This document shows, piece after piece, positions 53,401 through 59,550 of a stretch of 64,000 nt of DNA. The DNA lies in the NCBI GenBank assembly GCA_036850595.1, contig CM072152.1:23573179-23637178 (forward strand). The letters run 5' to 3'. Numbering within the stretch: the first letter of the stretch is position 1; each line of letters starts with the position of its first letter. Source of the DNA: Rhyacichthys aspro (taxonomy: Eukaryota > Chordata > Actinopteri > Gobiiformes > Rhyacichthyidae). A program made the translations under genes and the position numbers. The notes beneath the pieces are model-generated. The model did not search any database. It was not told where the DNA came from and worked only from the letters and a program-made list of their open reading frames with translations.

Positions 53401-56400
53401 GCTGATCGAGCCCCGTAGACTGTAAACACTCAAGAACTGGCATCGAAAACTCACACAAAGTTAGTATCGAATCTAAAAGTAGATTTTTAAGGCTTTTATG
53501 TGAATTCAAATGTCTTAAATCCATTAGTGGAGAGCGTATTCTTTTGTGTCGTCGTAATGTGGGCTCAGTCTGTCACTTTCCGTCTGTCAGCTTTTATTTC
53601 ACGTTGTATTGTTGTTGTCATTAAAACTTCTCTCAAGATTTGATTTTTTCAGATCTATTCAATACTTTATTCAAATGCAAATGAGAACGAGGCTTAATAT
53701 GTTGCAATTGAACGTTTAACTGCGGGAGGTCAAATTAGTTTTATTGTGTGTGTTTCTCCACAAAAACCTTGTTTTTTCGTCAGATATTGTAGTAAAAACC
53801 TCCTTTTTCTCTGCAAATAACGTTACAGTTTGTTAATGTACACCACTCGTCTTCACGTCGACAAAGCAGCATTTTATTTTCATTTTCATTTCATTTTTAG
53901 TGCCATTTTATCTTTTTAGAGTTAATATGTACTGTTTTAAATGCTTTTCTTTACCATTTTTATGAGTGTTTGCTGCGTTTTTGTGCATTTAAGCCTAAAC
54001 TTGTGAATTCAGAAATAAAGCAGGACTAAGTCAGGACTAAACCCGTTCTAGACCGGGACTAAACAAAGACTCTGGTCAAAACTACGAGATGTCAAAACCA
54101 GGATTAAACAAGAATCAAGCTTTGAACAACATTAAAACTAGGACTAAACCAAGAAATATTCCATTTTTGTTGTGATTGTTGTCGCCAGGTAAAAAAAACC
54201 CAAAAAAAACAACCCTTGGAACAACATTATATCCTGTAATTACATCATTTTCTGTTTTTATTTTTTTATTTTTAGTGAGTTAAATGCTAAGAAATCCTAG
54301 AGTCACGCTGTCATTTCCAAACACTGCAATAAAAATACATAAAATAATCAAAAATTATATTTGATATTTTAAATTACAGAATCAATACAAATATAATAAT
54401 AACTGGCCAAAGTGGAGATTGCATTTCCTGACCTCAGATCTGTCGTTTCAGCTACGGTAGCCCTGCAGGGACATGCTATTAACAAGTCAAATGGAAATAT
54501 GTCAGATGATGCCCACAGTTAATAAAAATGAGAAACAAAATCAGTTATGTTTTATAAATGTCCTGAGCCTTTTTGAAGGATGGTGTCAAATAAAAAACAG
54601 GAAGTTATGTCTCTTTCCATTGACTTCTGTGTCATTTTGCTGCGACTTTACTCTATTTAACACAAACTTAACCTTTGTTCAACGTAAACAAGCTTTGACA
54701 CAATGGAGTCAGAGTAAAAAAACAACAAAAACAAAACTAAGACCTCTAAAGACTGGCCTTGATGCTAAATTATATCTAGCTACATCCAATAATGTTCAGT
54801 AAATTAAACCAGACACTTTCACTCAACAAATCATATCCACTTTTATCTTTGTGCTGTTAATAAAGTTCTTGTTTTAAATAGAAAGCATGTGACCCACAGT
54901 GGCTCACACTTCAGCAAACACTGTTTTTATTATGTTTTATTAACACCTGGAGAGTTTCAGGGCTCAGAGTTCGACAAAGAAAGGGCATCGCGACACAAAG
55001 TAAACACCAGAGGAATGATTAAACTGTACATAACTAAACTTCCATTTGTCCCGGTTGTAAAAATACAAACAGTGTAAAAGTAGTTGGTGTAGAGCTCAGC
55101 AAAAGCAACACAATATAGACTTTACTGAAATATATTGACATTTGTTTACATTTTCTCTGTAAAAGCTTTTGGTTTATACTAAAATCACCACAAAACAGAC
55201 AAAAAAGACTTGCACTTTGCCACATTTTGTCTCCAGATTCCTCAATTATCTGAAACATTAAGATCCCACACAATTTGAAATTTTCATTTGACTCAAAAGA
55301 CTTGAATTACTGAAGTGATAAATGACGACAGAACTGGAGAAGAGTGTGGCATGTGCTTCTGATGAGACGATTACGGAGCAGATTTAGAAAATGAGTCGAG
55401 CCCTGGACTTTTATTCTTGAATTTCTTCTTCCTACGTTCGATCAAAGGAGATAGAAATGACTATAGAAGCTACTAAGGCTGGACAACAGACGGAAAACAA
55501 CAAGCAACGTTAAATCTAGTGTAATAATCTCAACTTTATTTGATTCTTCTTCTTATTCCTTTGGCAGAGTAAAGGTTTTATGAACAGTAATAGTATAAGT
55601 TACTTGTGCAGCAGCTGGATTCTCACTAAAATCTTTCCTGTTCTTCTTCAGGCATTTGTTTCCTTGTGATCGGTGTATTTTAACGTTGATGACAAAGCAA
55701 CATTTTCACTAATGCATAACTAACTACATAGCATTGCTTAAATTGAAAGAAATGACCTGGTGGACTGGCAGGTGGTTCATCTGATAAAAGAGAGAGATAT
55801 TGAGCAGCCAAAGAAAACTGGACTTTATAGATAAAACTATTTCTGTTTATTTGATTCAAAAGCTCAACATTAACTGTACTTTTGTCTTTATTGGTCATTT
55901 TAAATCTGTCTTAAGTGACCAGCTGTAATCTTTAACTTTTGTATCTTCCAGTAAAATTAAATTAACTGAATAAACTCTGAATAATCTTCTATAAATGATA
56001 TAAATTAAAGACACAAATGGTTCTAAGATGTTTCATTTCCATAAATTAGAAGTTGTCTAAAACAAAACAGAGCAAACATGTCACATAAACAAGATCTATA
56101 GGCTTTATCCAAAAATGTGATTAATTAATAAATGTTTTTCGTCATCACGGGACTGACGTGTCTCTGTGTCTGTGCAGAACCGGTGGAGGACGCTCCGGGA
56201 CGTTTTGTGCCATCTGCAGCATCAACGAGATGATCCAGCAGCAGAACATCGTGGACGTGTTCCACACCGTCAAGACTCTGAGGAACAACAAGACCAACAT
56301 GGTCGAGACTATGGTGAGACTTTATGACGCTTCATCTTCAGGTTTTTATTGATCTTAGAAATATCCGCTAAGGTCTGAGATATCAATAGACAGTGTGGCA

Positions 56401-57904
56401 TGTGACCAATCAGAAGAGCAGAAAAAAAGAGGAATCAAAACTACATTTGACACAACACCTTTGCTTTTTCATCATACATTTGTTTTATATTTTTAGCCCT
56501 ACAATAGCCCCAATTCATAAAAAGTGCCTAAATATATTTATATCCATCTGGAAACTATTTCTGCCAATTTTCAAAATAAGAAGCCGAGCCAATTCACAGA
56601 AGTTTGTTTTTTTTAACTTTCACATTTTTAGAAGAACGCCCCAAGTATCATAAATCATTTTAAAACTGAATGTATTCCATATTTGCAGCCAGATTTGTGT
56701 AGTTTGTATCTTGGCTGGTGCATTGGCAGGTGAGAACACAAACATACTTGAGTTTCTCTCGTTGGAAACGCAGTGGTATCCAGACGCCTGCAGCAGATGA
56801 GTATTTTCAGACTCACACTGGCAGCAGCTGTGGCCACACCTTCCTCGTTTCCTTCAGAAAGACTTGTGTGATTTGTCGGACCCGCCCTCAACACCTGTCC
56901 ACACTGAGCACAGCTAAACACAGGCTCCTGGAGTCACACCGAGACGAGGCTCAGGAGGAAAACAGCAACAAAACAACAACAAATCAACTCAGGGTTTACT
57001 GAGTTTGTCGAGGCTTTTCTTCTTTTGATTTGAGTGAAATGTGATTCTAATGAGATGAGATTTCTTCACTTTTGTAAAGTTTCTTTGTGATTTGATTCAG
57101 GTAAAAGAACTTTATGATGTGCATTATTAGTGACGGTTCCCTTGAAGTGGGGAGAAAAATAAAGCCAATCACTGACCCTTTGAAAAACATCTTATTGGAT
57201 TATTATCAGAGAAACAATACTTTAATTCTATTTCTATAACACTCAGAGAGAACAAACCACTCAGAGACTCATCTGTTGATCCAAATCCAATTTAAGATAT
57301 TTTAAATAATCTGAAAATGCATTGTATATGGAATTGTATAAGAAAATATAGGTAAGTCATATTTTTGTTTTTTGTTTTGTTTTGTTTTTGTTATGTAAAG
57401 TCCACATATTGCAGTTCTGTTTTGTATTTTTACTACTAATTTCCCTTTTTTTTGTCACTATAATACAAAAATAACACAAATAGAGCAGGCAGCATAAGCA
57501 GAAAAAGTAGTCTAAGCCATGTCTGATAAATGTCTAAAATAAAATAAAATAAAAAATAATAAAATAAAAAATAAAAAATAAAAAATAAAAAATAAAAAAT
57601 AATAAATAAAATAAAATAAAATAAAATAAAACAAAACAAAATAAAATAATAAAATAAAATAAAATAAAATAAAATAAAACAAAATAAAATAAAATATCAA
57701 GGATACCAAATTGTTTTCTTCATGTGAGTCCAGATTACAACATTTTGCTATTACAATCTGCAGCTCTGGACGCTACAAGAAACAATGCAAAGGTTGTGCA
57801 CTTGTCAAAATGAAGCCCGCTGATGTCGTCTCACTCTCTCGTCTTCACAGGAACAGTACAAGTTCTGCTACGAAGTGGCTCTGGAGGCGCTCAGCTCCTT
57901 CTGA
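1258..57904 (+). CDS. ptprk: Receptor-type tyrosine-protein phosphatase kappa (R2B/MAM family), 3' part: 14 coding exons
   Basis: Spliced gene, 5' incomplete in this window. Joined exons: 1258-1345, 21924-22000, 25011-25047, 25338-25435, 27091-27207, 34144-34298, 38434-38569, 40583-40732, 40863-41036, 41939-42070, 42977-43102, 47306-47469, 56178-56313, 57851-57904. They total 1644 nt, or 547 codons plus TGA, with every junction in phase. Residue numbers below count from the first codon at 1258. Seen: D1 with KNRY (21-24), WPD (156-158) and HCSAGAGR (189-196); D2 with WPA (446-448) in place of WPD and HCLTGGGRS (483-491). Family knowledge: PTPRK is a homophilic cell-adhesion receptor at cell-cell contacts. 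Its membrane-proximal domain dephosphorylates junction proteins, while D2 is non-catalytic and helps bind substrates. Stretches such as VYGDIKVTL, PCYATGLLGF, CEFRAIYYNISRLD and EMIQQQN favour K over M, T or U. Ectodomain and membrane segment lie outside the window. Which teleost paralogue this is cannot be decided here. Confidence 0.95.
11724..11753. repeat. GCTAAT hexanucleotide repeat, 5 units
   Basis: Five exact GCTAAT units. A shorter TGCTAA run lies at about 2157-2174 in the same intron. Confidence 0.9.
16720..17050. repeat. AAGACC-rich dispersed repeat, copy 1
   Basis: Stretch dense in GACC/AAGACC (e.g. GGTCAAGACCGAATCAAGACC) with the ordered landmarks TGACTGAGACCA, CCAGTACATTACACAGTAAC and TTTGGTGAAG. 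These landmarks are shared in the same order with the copy at 38720-39085. Confidence 0.75.
17450..17710. promoter_or_regulatory. CpG-dense intronic block
   Basis: About 23 CG dinucleotides in roughly 190 bp (17510-17705), in an otherwise CpG-poor AT-rich intron, with GC boxes such as CCCCTCCCCGGG. It could be an internal promoter, an enhancer or a local repeat. Function is inferred from composition only. Confidence 0.35.
18290..18420. repeat. AAGACC-rich dispersed repeat, copy 2 (fragment)
   Basis: Contains GTCAAGACCAGGACTTTAAG and ATCAAGACCGAGTCAAGACC followed by AAATCCAAGTCCAAACTC, matching the middle of the other two copies. Confidence 0.65.
21924..22000 (+). CDS. ptprk: ptprk exon: D1 phosphotyrosine-recognition loop
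   Basis: 77-nt exon (residues 30-55), acceptor ccccacag, donor gtgagt at 22001. It encodes YDHTRVRLQLLDGDPHSDY then INANYID. The SDYINANYID run is the pTyr-recognition loop that sets substrate-pocket depth in classical PTPs. The LDGDPHSDYINAN wording is PTPRK-like; PTPRM and PTPRT carry NSDYINGN here. It leaves in phase 0. Confidence 0.95.
23640..23917. mobile_element. MITE with GTAACACTTTATA terminal inverted repeats
   Basis: The left end GTAACACTTTATAATAACT pairs with the right end, which reverse-complemented is GTAACACTTTATAACAACT: 18 of 19 bases match over a 278-bp AT-rich interior. No coding capacity. A clear target duplication was not identified. Confidence 0.8.
24010..24290. repeat. 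TTTAGTCC/GGTTTAG-type dispersed repeat
   Basis: Recurring TGGTTTAG, TTTAGTCCTAGTTTA and CAGTTCAGTCCTGGTTTAGA. The complementary form (GGACTAAAC...) occurs at 54020-54150 in the opposite orientation. Confidence 0.55.
24318..24390. repeat. Teleost-type dispersed repeat fragment
   Basis: TTCAATTTTATTTGTATAGC, then AATCAC, then GCCTCAAAGGGCTTCAC, resembling a very common teleost repeat. Fragment only. Confidence 0.5.
25011..25047 (+). CDS. ptprk: ptprk micro-exon: GYHRPRHYIATQ of D1
   Basis: Very small 37-nt exon (residues 56-67 plus one base of Gly68). The acceptor is tgtgtcacag after a run of ten T. The donor is gtaatt at 25048. It encodes GYHRPRHYIATQ; Arg after Pro is the PTPRK form, where PTPRM/PTPRT have Asn. 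The frame continues to the exon 290 bp downstream with a split GGG codon. Confidence 0.93.
25263..25294. repeat. TG dinucleotide repeat near the next exon's acceptor
   Basis: TG repeat with one TTTG interruption. A second short TG run (25319-25334) leads directly into the acceptor at 25337. The whole intron is only 290 bp. Confidence 0.9.
25338..25435 (+). CDS. ptprk: ptprk exon: D1 GPMQET...VTNLVEVGR
   Basis: 98-nt exon (residues 68-100). Its acceptor gtgtgtgttgcag is the end of a TG repeat (25319-25334). The donor is gtgagt at 25436. It encodes GPMQETVRDFWRMVWQEN followed by SASIVMVTNLVEVGR, the conserved D1 core helix and strand (DFWRMVW, IVMVTNL). It leaves in phase 0. Confidence 0.95.
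25693..26567. mobile_element. hAT-like element, second copy, right end lost, expanded interior
   Basis: The left end CACACATGTCAAACTC and sub-terminal GGCCCAGGGGCCAAATGTGG match the 61038 copy closely, in the same orientation. The right terminal repeat and the unique segment before it (present at 61370-61540) are absent. The right border is therefore uncertain. An 8-mer at 26568-26575 (AACTATAC) resembles the left flank CACTATAC at 25685-25692, which may mark the border or be chance. Confidence 0.65.
25823..26512. repeat. Expanded 21-bp minisatellite, about 33 units
   Basis: About 690 bp of tandem 21-bp units (core CCTGTTCAAATCCAACTAA) with ordered variants such as TCTGACTAA, CCATCTAAAACATG and GTTGAAATCC. 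The same unit occurs only about 9 times in the homologous element at 61170-61370. Confidence 0.9.
27091..27207 (+). CDS. ptprk: ptprk exon: D1 VKCVRYWPD...TFTVQK
   Basis: 117-nt exon of 39 codons (residues 101-139), acceptor tgtttttcag, donor gtaaag at 27208. It contains VKCVRYWPDETEVYGDIKV and LAEYVIRTFTVQK. The YWP motif and the beta-sheet strands of D1 are intact. VYGDIKV is characteristic of PTPRK among R2B members (PTPRM/PTPRT have IYKDIKV). Confidence 0.95.
27601..27760. repeat. Unnamed dispersed repeat, copy 1
   Basis: Shares AAGCTGCAG, CCTTTCCTG, AAACCAGACCA, TTTTTCACCACAAAATAC and CCTGAAACTTTTATCTTTGG, in the same order, with 45351-45502. I do not recognise the family. Confidence 0.75.
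27835..27905. repeat. LINE/SINE-like 3' tail ending in CTGATTCTGAGTCTGATTC
   Basis: Has the layout TTTTCCTCTGGGACCATAAAG then CTGATTCTGA repeats, as seen at 3' ends of fish retroposons. Short and degenerate. Confidence 0.45.
29330..29445. repeat. LINE-like 3' tail
   Basis: Contains AAGCACTTTGTAAC and AAGTGCTATATAAATAAAG followed by TTATTATTACTATTAT, a pattern found at 3' ends of common teleost non-LTR retrotransposons. No coding part is present. The class is inferred from memory of the motif. Confidence 0.5.
33313..33353. repeat. Perfect 14-bp inverted repeat with 13-A loop
   Basis: CCCATCTAAAACTC (33313-33326), thirteen A, then GAGTTTTAGATGGG (33340-33353), an exact reverse complement. Confidence 0.95.
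34144..34298 (+). CDS. ptprk: ptprk exon: D1 WPD loop and catalytic cysteine
   Basis: 155-nt exon (residues 140-190 plus two bases of Ser191), acceptor gtgtttctcag, donor gtaaca at 34299. It encodes KGHHEIREMRQFHFTSWPD then HGVPCYATGLLGFIRQVK and ends VVHC. Asp158 of WPD is the predicted general acid and Cys190 the nucleophile. The signature HC(X)5R is interrupted by the intron immediately after the cysteine, inside the Ser codon (AG|C). Both active-site residues are present, so D1 should be catalytically competent. Confidence 0.96.
35890..36000. repeat. TTTA / TTTTA microsatellite
   Basis: About 110 bp of TTTA units with TTTTA units at both ends. Confidence 0.95.
36947..36978. repeat. CA dinucleotide repeat, 16 units
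   Basis: Uninterrupted CA repeat at the edge of a CpG-rich stretch. Confidence 0.95.
37361..37811. mobile_element. Inverted-repeat DNA element remnant (451 bp)
   Basis: The left end GGTGTGAAAAAGTATCTGCC and the reverse complement of the right end GGTTTGAGAAAAGTAATTGT form imperfect terminal inverted repeats, each followed by CCCCTTC. The left sequence resembles a repeat common in teleost genomes (GTGTGAAAAAGT...TTGCCCCCTTC), which I recognise but cannot classify with certainty. No transposase. Confidence 0.65.
38434..38569 (+). CDS. ptprk: ptprk exon: D1 P-loop remainder and Q-loop
   Basis: 136-nt exon (residues 191-236). The acceptor follows an 11-T tract and ends tgtgtgcag. The donor is gtgagt at 38570. 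It completes the phosphate-binding loop as SAGAGRTGCF (Arg196 binds phosphate) and continues through MLDMAENEGVVDIFNCIREL to RVNMVQTE, the Q-loop. AENEGVVDIFNC is the PTPRK form. It leaves in phase 0. Confidence 0.96.
38720..39300. repeat. AAGACC-rich dispersed repeat, copy 3, with AAAT/AAAAT array
   Basis: Shares TGACTGAGACCA, GGTCAAGACCGAGTCAAGGC, CCAGTGTATTATACATTGTA and TTTGGTGAAG with copy 1. A long AAAT/AAAAT microsatellite (39093-39257) follows, and GTCTTGGTTGGTCTTGAGAC resumes on its far side. Confidence 0.75.
39093..39257. repeat. AAAT / AAAAT microsatellite
   Basis: About 165 bp of TAAA and TAAAA units, read directly. It generates a spurious poly-Phe/Ile/Tyr frame on the minus strand. 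Confidence 0.95.
40417..40514. repeat. Three-unit 31-33 bp tandem repeat
   Basis: GAGCTCATAACACAAAA followed by ACAAACAAAACAA, starting at 40417, 40450 and 40481, upstream of the exon at 40583. Confidence 0.9.
40583..40732 (+). CDS. ptprk: ptprk exon: end of D1 and D1-D2 linker
   Basis: 150-nt, 50-codon exon (residues 237-286), acceptor ttgctgcag, donor gtcaga at 40733. It starts EQYVFVHDAILEACLCGNT and continues AIPVCEFRAIYYNISRLDP to QTNSSQIKDEFQ. EQYVF and HDAILEA close the last helices of D1; the remainder is the short linker packing D1 against D2. The acceptor lies 69 bp after a three-unit tandem repeat. It is followed by a very short 130-bp intron. Confidence 0.95.
40863..41036 (+). 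CDS. ptprk: ptprk exon: start of D2
   Basis: 174-nt, 58-codon exon (residues 287-344), acceptor gttttatgtttag, donor gtaagt at 41037. It encodes TLNIVTPRVRPEDCSVGLL, then PRNHDKNRSMDVL, and [20 protein letters not shown] ending in MD. D2 has KNRSMD in place of the D1 KNRY motif, and NYINAA is its pTyr-loop equivalent. Confidence 0.96.
41037..41938 (+). other. ptprk intron (902 bp)
   Basis: AT-rich phase-0 intron with a short TTTA microsatellite at 41403-41451 and nothing else of note. Confidence 0.75.
41403..41451. repeat. TTTA microsatellite
   Basis: About 49 bp of TTTA units in the 902-bp intron. Confidence 0.9.
41939..42070 (+). CDS. ptprk: ptprk exon: D2 SHKQPAAFIVTQH...LNEMDAAQ
   Basis: 132-nt, 44-codon exon (residues 345-388), acceptor ttctcgtcag, donor gtaaaa at 42071. 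It encodes SHKQPAAFIVTQHPLPNT and MGDFWRLVFDYNCSSIVML then NEMDAAQ. The DFWRLV helix and TQHPL strand correspond to DFWRMVW and ATQGPM in D1. SHKQPAAF and DYNCSS are PTPRK-type; PTPRM/PTPRT have SYKQPSAF. Confidence 0.95.
42071..42976 (+). other. ptprk intron (906 bp)
   Basis: AT-rich phase-0 intron. No repeat, RNA or coding feature recognised. Confidence 0.75.
42977..43102 (+). CDS. ptprk: ptprk exon: D2 LCMQYWPEK...RICNMAR
   Basis: 126-nt, 42-codon exon (residues 389-430), acceptor tctcctgtgcag, donor gtacgt at 43103. It encodes LCMQYWPEKSSCCYGPIQ and VEFISADIDEDIINRIFRI then CNMAR. The CNMAR ending is specific to PTPRK among the human R2B proteins as I know them. It enters and leaves in phase 0. 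Confidence 0.95.
44160..44305. repeat. LINE-like 3' tail
   Basis: Contains TTTGTAAAGCCCTTTGAGGC and GATATTGAGCTATAAAAATA, a pattern common in teleost non-LTR 3' ends. The sequence just upstream (43920-44160) may belong to the same element. Confidence 0.5.
45351..45502. repeat. Unnamed dispersed repeat, copy 2
   Basis: Second copy of the 27601 repeat in the same orientation, somewhat diverged. Confidence 0.75.
47264..47305 (+). repeat. 11-bp tandem repeat forming the 3' splice site of the D2 cysteine exon
   Basis: Units CGTGTCCGTCC, CGTGTCTGTCC, CGTGTCTGTCC and partial CGTGTCCAG. The last partial unit supplies the AG of the acceptor. Read directly. Confidence 0.9.
47306..47469 (+). CDS. ptprk: ptprk exon: D2 pseudo-WPD loop and D2 cysteine
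   Basis: 164-nt exon (residues 431-484 plus two bases of Leu485), donor gtgagt at 47470. It encodes PQDGYRLVQHFQFIGWPAY, then RDTPLSKRSILQLVRRLAKW, and ends RTVVHC. The general-acid Asp of WPD is replaced (W446-P447-A448) while Cys484 is kept, as in family D2 domains. This supports a non-catalytic D2. The exon is strongly GC-rich against its AT-rich introns. The acceptor is built from an 11-bp tandem repeat. Confidence 0.95.
47731..49085. repeat. Tandem array of about 153-bp units, roughly 9 copies
   Basis: The landmark TGTCCACATTTCT or a close variant recurs near 47828, 47989, 48143, 48297, 48441, 48593, 48750, 48896 and 49052, giving a mean period of about 153 bp. Each unit also contains ACACAATAAATATGCC, CATTACAACAACATTTTAC and TTTGAGTAAATAATAG. 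Units differ by small indels and substitutions. It is located 260 bp after a coding exon. Confidence 0.92.
54020..54150. repeat. GGACTAAAC-type dispersed repeat, opposite orientation
   Basis: AGGACTAAGTCAGGACTAAAC, CCGGGACTAAAC and CTAGGACTAAACCAAG: the reverse-complement form of the 24010-24290 repeat. Confidence 0.55.
56178..56313 (+). CDS. ptprk: ptprk exon: D2 signature-loop remainder
   Basis: 136-nt exon (residues 485-530), acceptor tctgtgcag, donor gtgaga at 56314. The split codon CT|A gives Leu. The loop then reads TGGGRSGTFCAICSINEMI and continues QQQNIVDVFHTVKTLRNN to NMVETM. Human R2B members have Asn where this copy has Thr486 (ACC), immediately before GGGRS. Shifting the acceptor to recover Asn breaks the frame, so Thr is the real reading of this sequence. 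Confidence 0.95.
56314..57850 (+). other. ptprk last intron (1.5 kb)
   Basis: Phase-0 intron with a long AAAAT array (57537-57694) ending about 155 bp before the last exon. Nothing coding. Confidence 0.75.
57537..57694. repeat. AAAAT microsatellite
   Basis: About 158 bp of TAAAA and TAAAAA units with occasional C, 155 bp before the last coding exon. Confidence 0.95.
57851..57904 (+). CDS. ptprk: ptprk last coding exon and stop
   Basis: 54-nt coding part (residues 531-547 and TGA at 57902-57904), acceptor cgtcttcacag. It encodes EQYKFCYEVALEALSSF. The C-terminal length matches the family, in which the protein ends a few residues after the last D2 helix. Human PTPRK, as I recall it, has EYLSSF where this copy reads EALSSF. 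The 3' UTR continues in the same exon. Confidence 0.94.
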   Translation, partial: EQYKFCYEVALEALSSF

Positions 57905-59550
57905 TCGGCTCGTCTCTGCGGAGCCGTCTTCTCCGATTCGCTGCTGAAGCTGCCTCGGTCTCAACTGGGACACACAAAGTGCAAATGACTTCGACTGAAC
58001 CGAACCCGACCTGTGAGCCTGCGAGTGCGAGCGTGTGCCGTGTGCATGTGGATAAAGTGAGGGCATGTATCTATCCGTGTGCCTGTGACCACACAAACCC
58101 TGTACAGAAGAGAAAATCGATGAGAACACACCGCTGATCCGTGTGTGGGACTTTACATGCTTGTACAAAGAACACAGAAAACATAATATGTTGAAAAAAC
58201 AAAGCTAATGTTTAAAAAAGCGACATTTTCCTTCTCTCTCTGTCCTCTGCTGGGCTGTGATGTGACTATTGTACAGTATTTCCTTTTTAGATATATTCTA
58301 CGCCTTGAATGTTGTCTCCCTCTGAAGGCTGGATGCACACTTTAAGAGACTTTATTGGAAAAAAAAAAGAAAAGAAAAGTGTTGCCTTTTCTCGACAAAT
58401 TGAGAATGGAGAAATCTAATGAAGTATTTATTTGCCTCTGCTCGACTCGTACGTTAACCGTGATTCAGTTTAGTGGATCAAAGCTAAACTAATACAGGCT
58501 TGTTAGTGTTTCAGGCTTTTTGCTTTGAAATCACGAGCTGATCTGTTTCTGTGGAGCCAGTGCTACACCACAGCGTTAATGATAAATGGGCTTGATGCAC
58601 TGGAGTAATTGGCTACACAGACTCTGACATGGGCTGTTTCCCTTAATGCACAAGAGAGGCTGAGTAATTAGTTTTCTTTACGGGTTCAAGCCAGTGTCCG
58701 AAGCATCTATGAGGCCATTTCCAAACTTTTATTGCCAAATGTAGTTATTCCTTAAAAGTATAAAACTCTTGGTAACTCTTTGGTTCCATCAGATTTCTAG
58801 ACTCAGCTGCAAACACAAGCCTCTTTAGCTCTTATCTAAACCAAACTGTGCTGTATTCACCGACCCGTGGCACGTTTAGGTTCAGGCTCACTCCTTCAGC
58901 GTTAGCGCCTTTTCCAACACAGGAACTCTTCTATTTCTTTTCTAAACTATTCATTTTGTTTACGTTCCCGCCGACAGCTTTCCTTCCATCCCAAACTTTC
59001 CCTGAAAAAAGTACCTAGTTTAAAGGCAAGACTTTTGAGATTCCCTTGGATTCTGCTTTGTGTTGTTGTAAATCAATGGCTGGTTGCTTTTAAAGGTGGA
59101 AATTCCAACAACACAGATTAACCAGGGATTCTTTTAACCAGTTAAATCAATTCCTGCAGCTATAGATACTAGCCTACGCAGTTCTTTTTTTACTTTTCTC
59201 ATTTTAATTTACAATAAGAGGCTGTGATTGTGCAAAGTAAAGACCTACTGAGATGTCTCCTTCTGTTACTGCTTCAGAAATGCTCTGGAAAATGTTCATT
59301 TCTAAACTAAACTACAAATACAGGACAAAACCCAGTATTTTCACGTTGAAATGCCTTTATCCCATGCCTCTGTGTTTGTAATGGAGGCATCGTTATTGCA
59401 TTGAATTTGCAGAAATGTCCTAAAACAGAGTGATTTCTCATAAAAGAGAACTAATTAAAGTTCTTTACTCTTCCTTTTATTACGTTAGCTTGTGTAAACC
59501 ATATATTTTGGCTGTACAGAAGAGATTTAATAAATATCCCCTTGGCTTTG
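57905..59550 (+). other. ptprk: ptprk 3' UTR (probable extent)
   Basis: Sequence after the stop codon. The extent is inferred from the first well-placed AATAAA at 59529-59534. It holds a short A-rich run (58360-58380) and is of more even composition than the introns. It could run further if the distal signal at 62735 is used. Confidence 0.45.
59529..59534 (+). terminator. Candidate polyadenylation signal AATAAA (proximal)
   Basis: AATAAA in the context agatttaataaatatcccc, followed within about 40 bp by a GT-containing stretch (agtgttatt). It is 1.6 kb after the stop codon, a plausible length for this gene. Transcript ends were not available. Confidence 0.4.

Larger units (their letters stand above)
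47470..56177 (+). other. ptprk intron (8.7 kb) inside the D2 signature codon
   Basis: Interrupts the Leu485 codon of the D2 signature. The first part is a tandem array of about 153-bp units (47731-49085). A candidate conserved block lies at 51820-52110, TTTA-rich sequence at 52825-52900, and inverted-orientation GGACTAAAC repeats at 54020-54150. No gene supported. Confidence 0.75.

Noticed and set aside
57436..57709. Phe/Tyr/Leu-rich minus-strand frames resembling a membrane protein
   Set aside because: Translation of the AAAAT microsatellite. The same holds at 39115-39306.
57845..58168. 107-codon frame antisense to the last exon and UTR, and a 104-codon sense frame shifted from it
   Set aside because: Shadows of the real ptprk frame and its GC-richer UTR.
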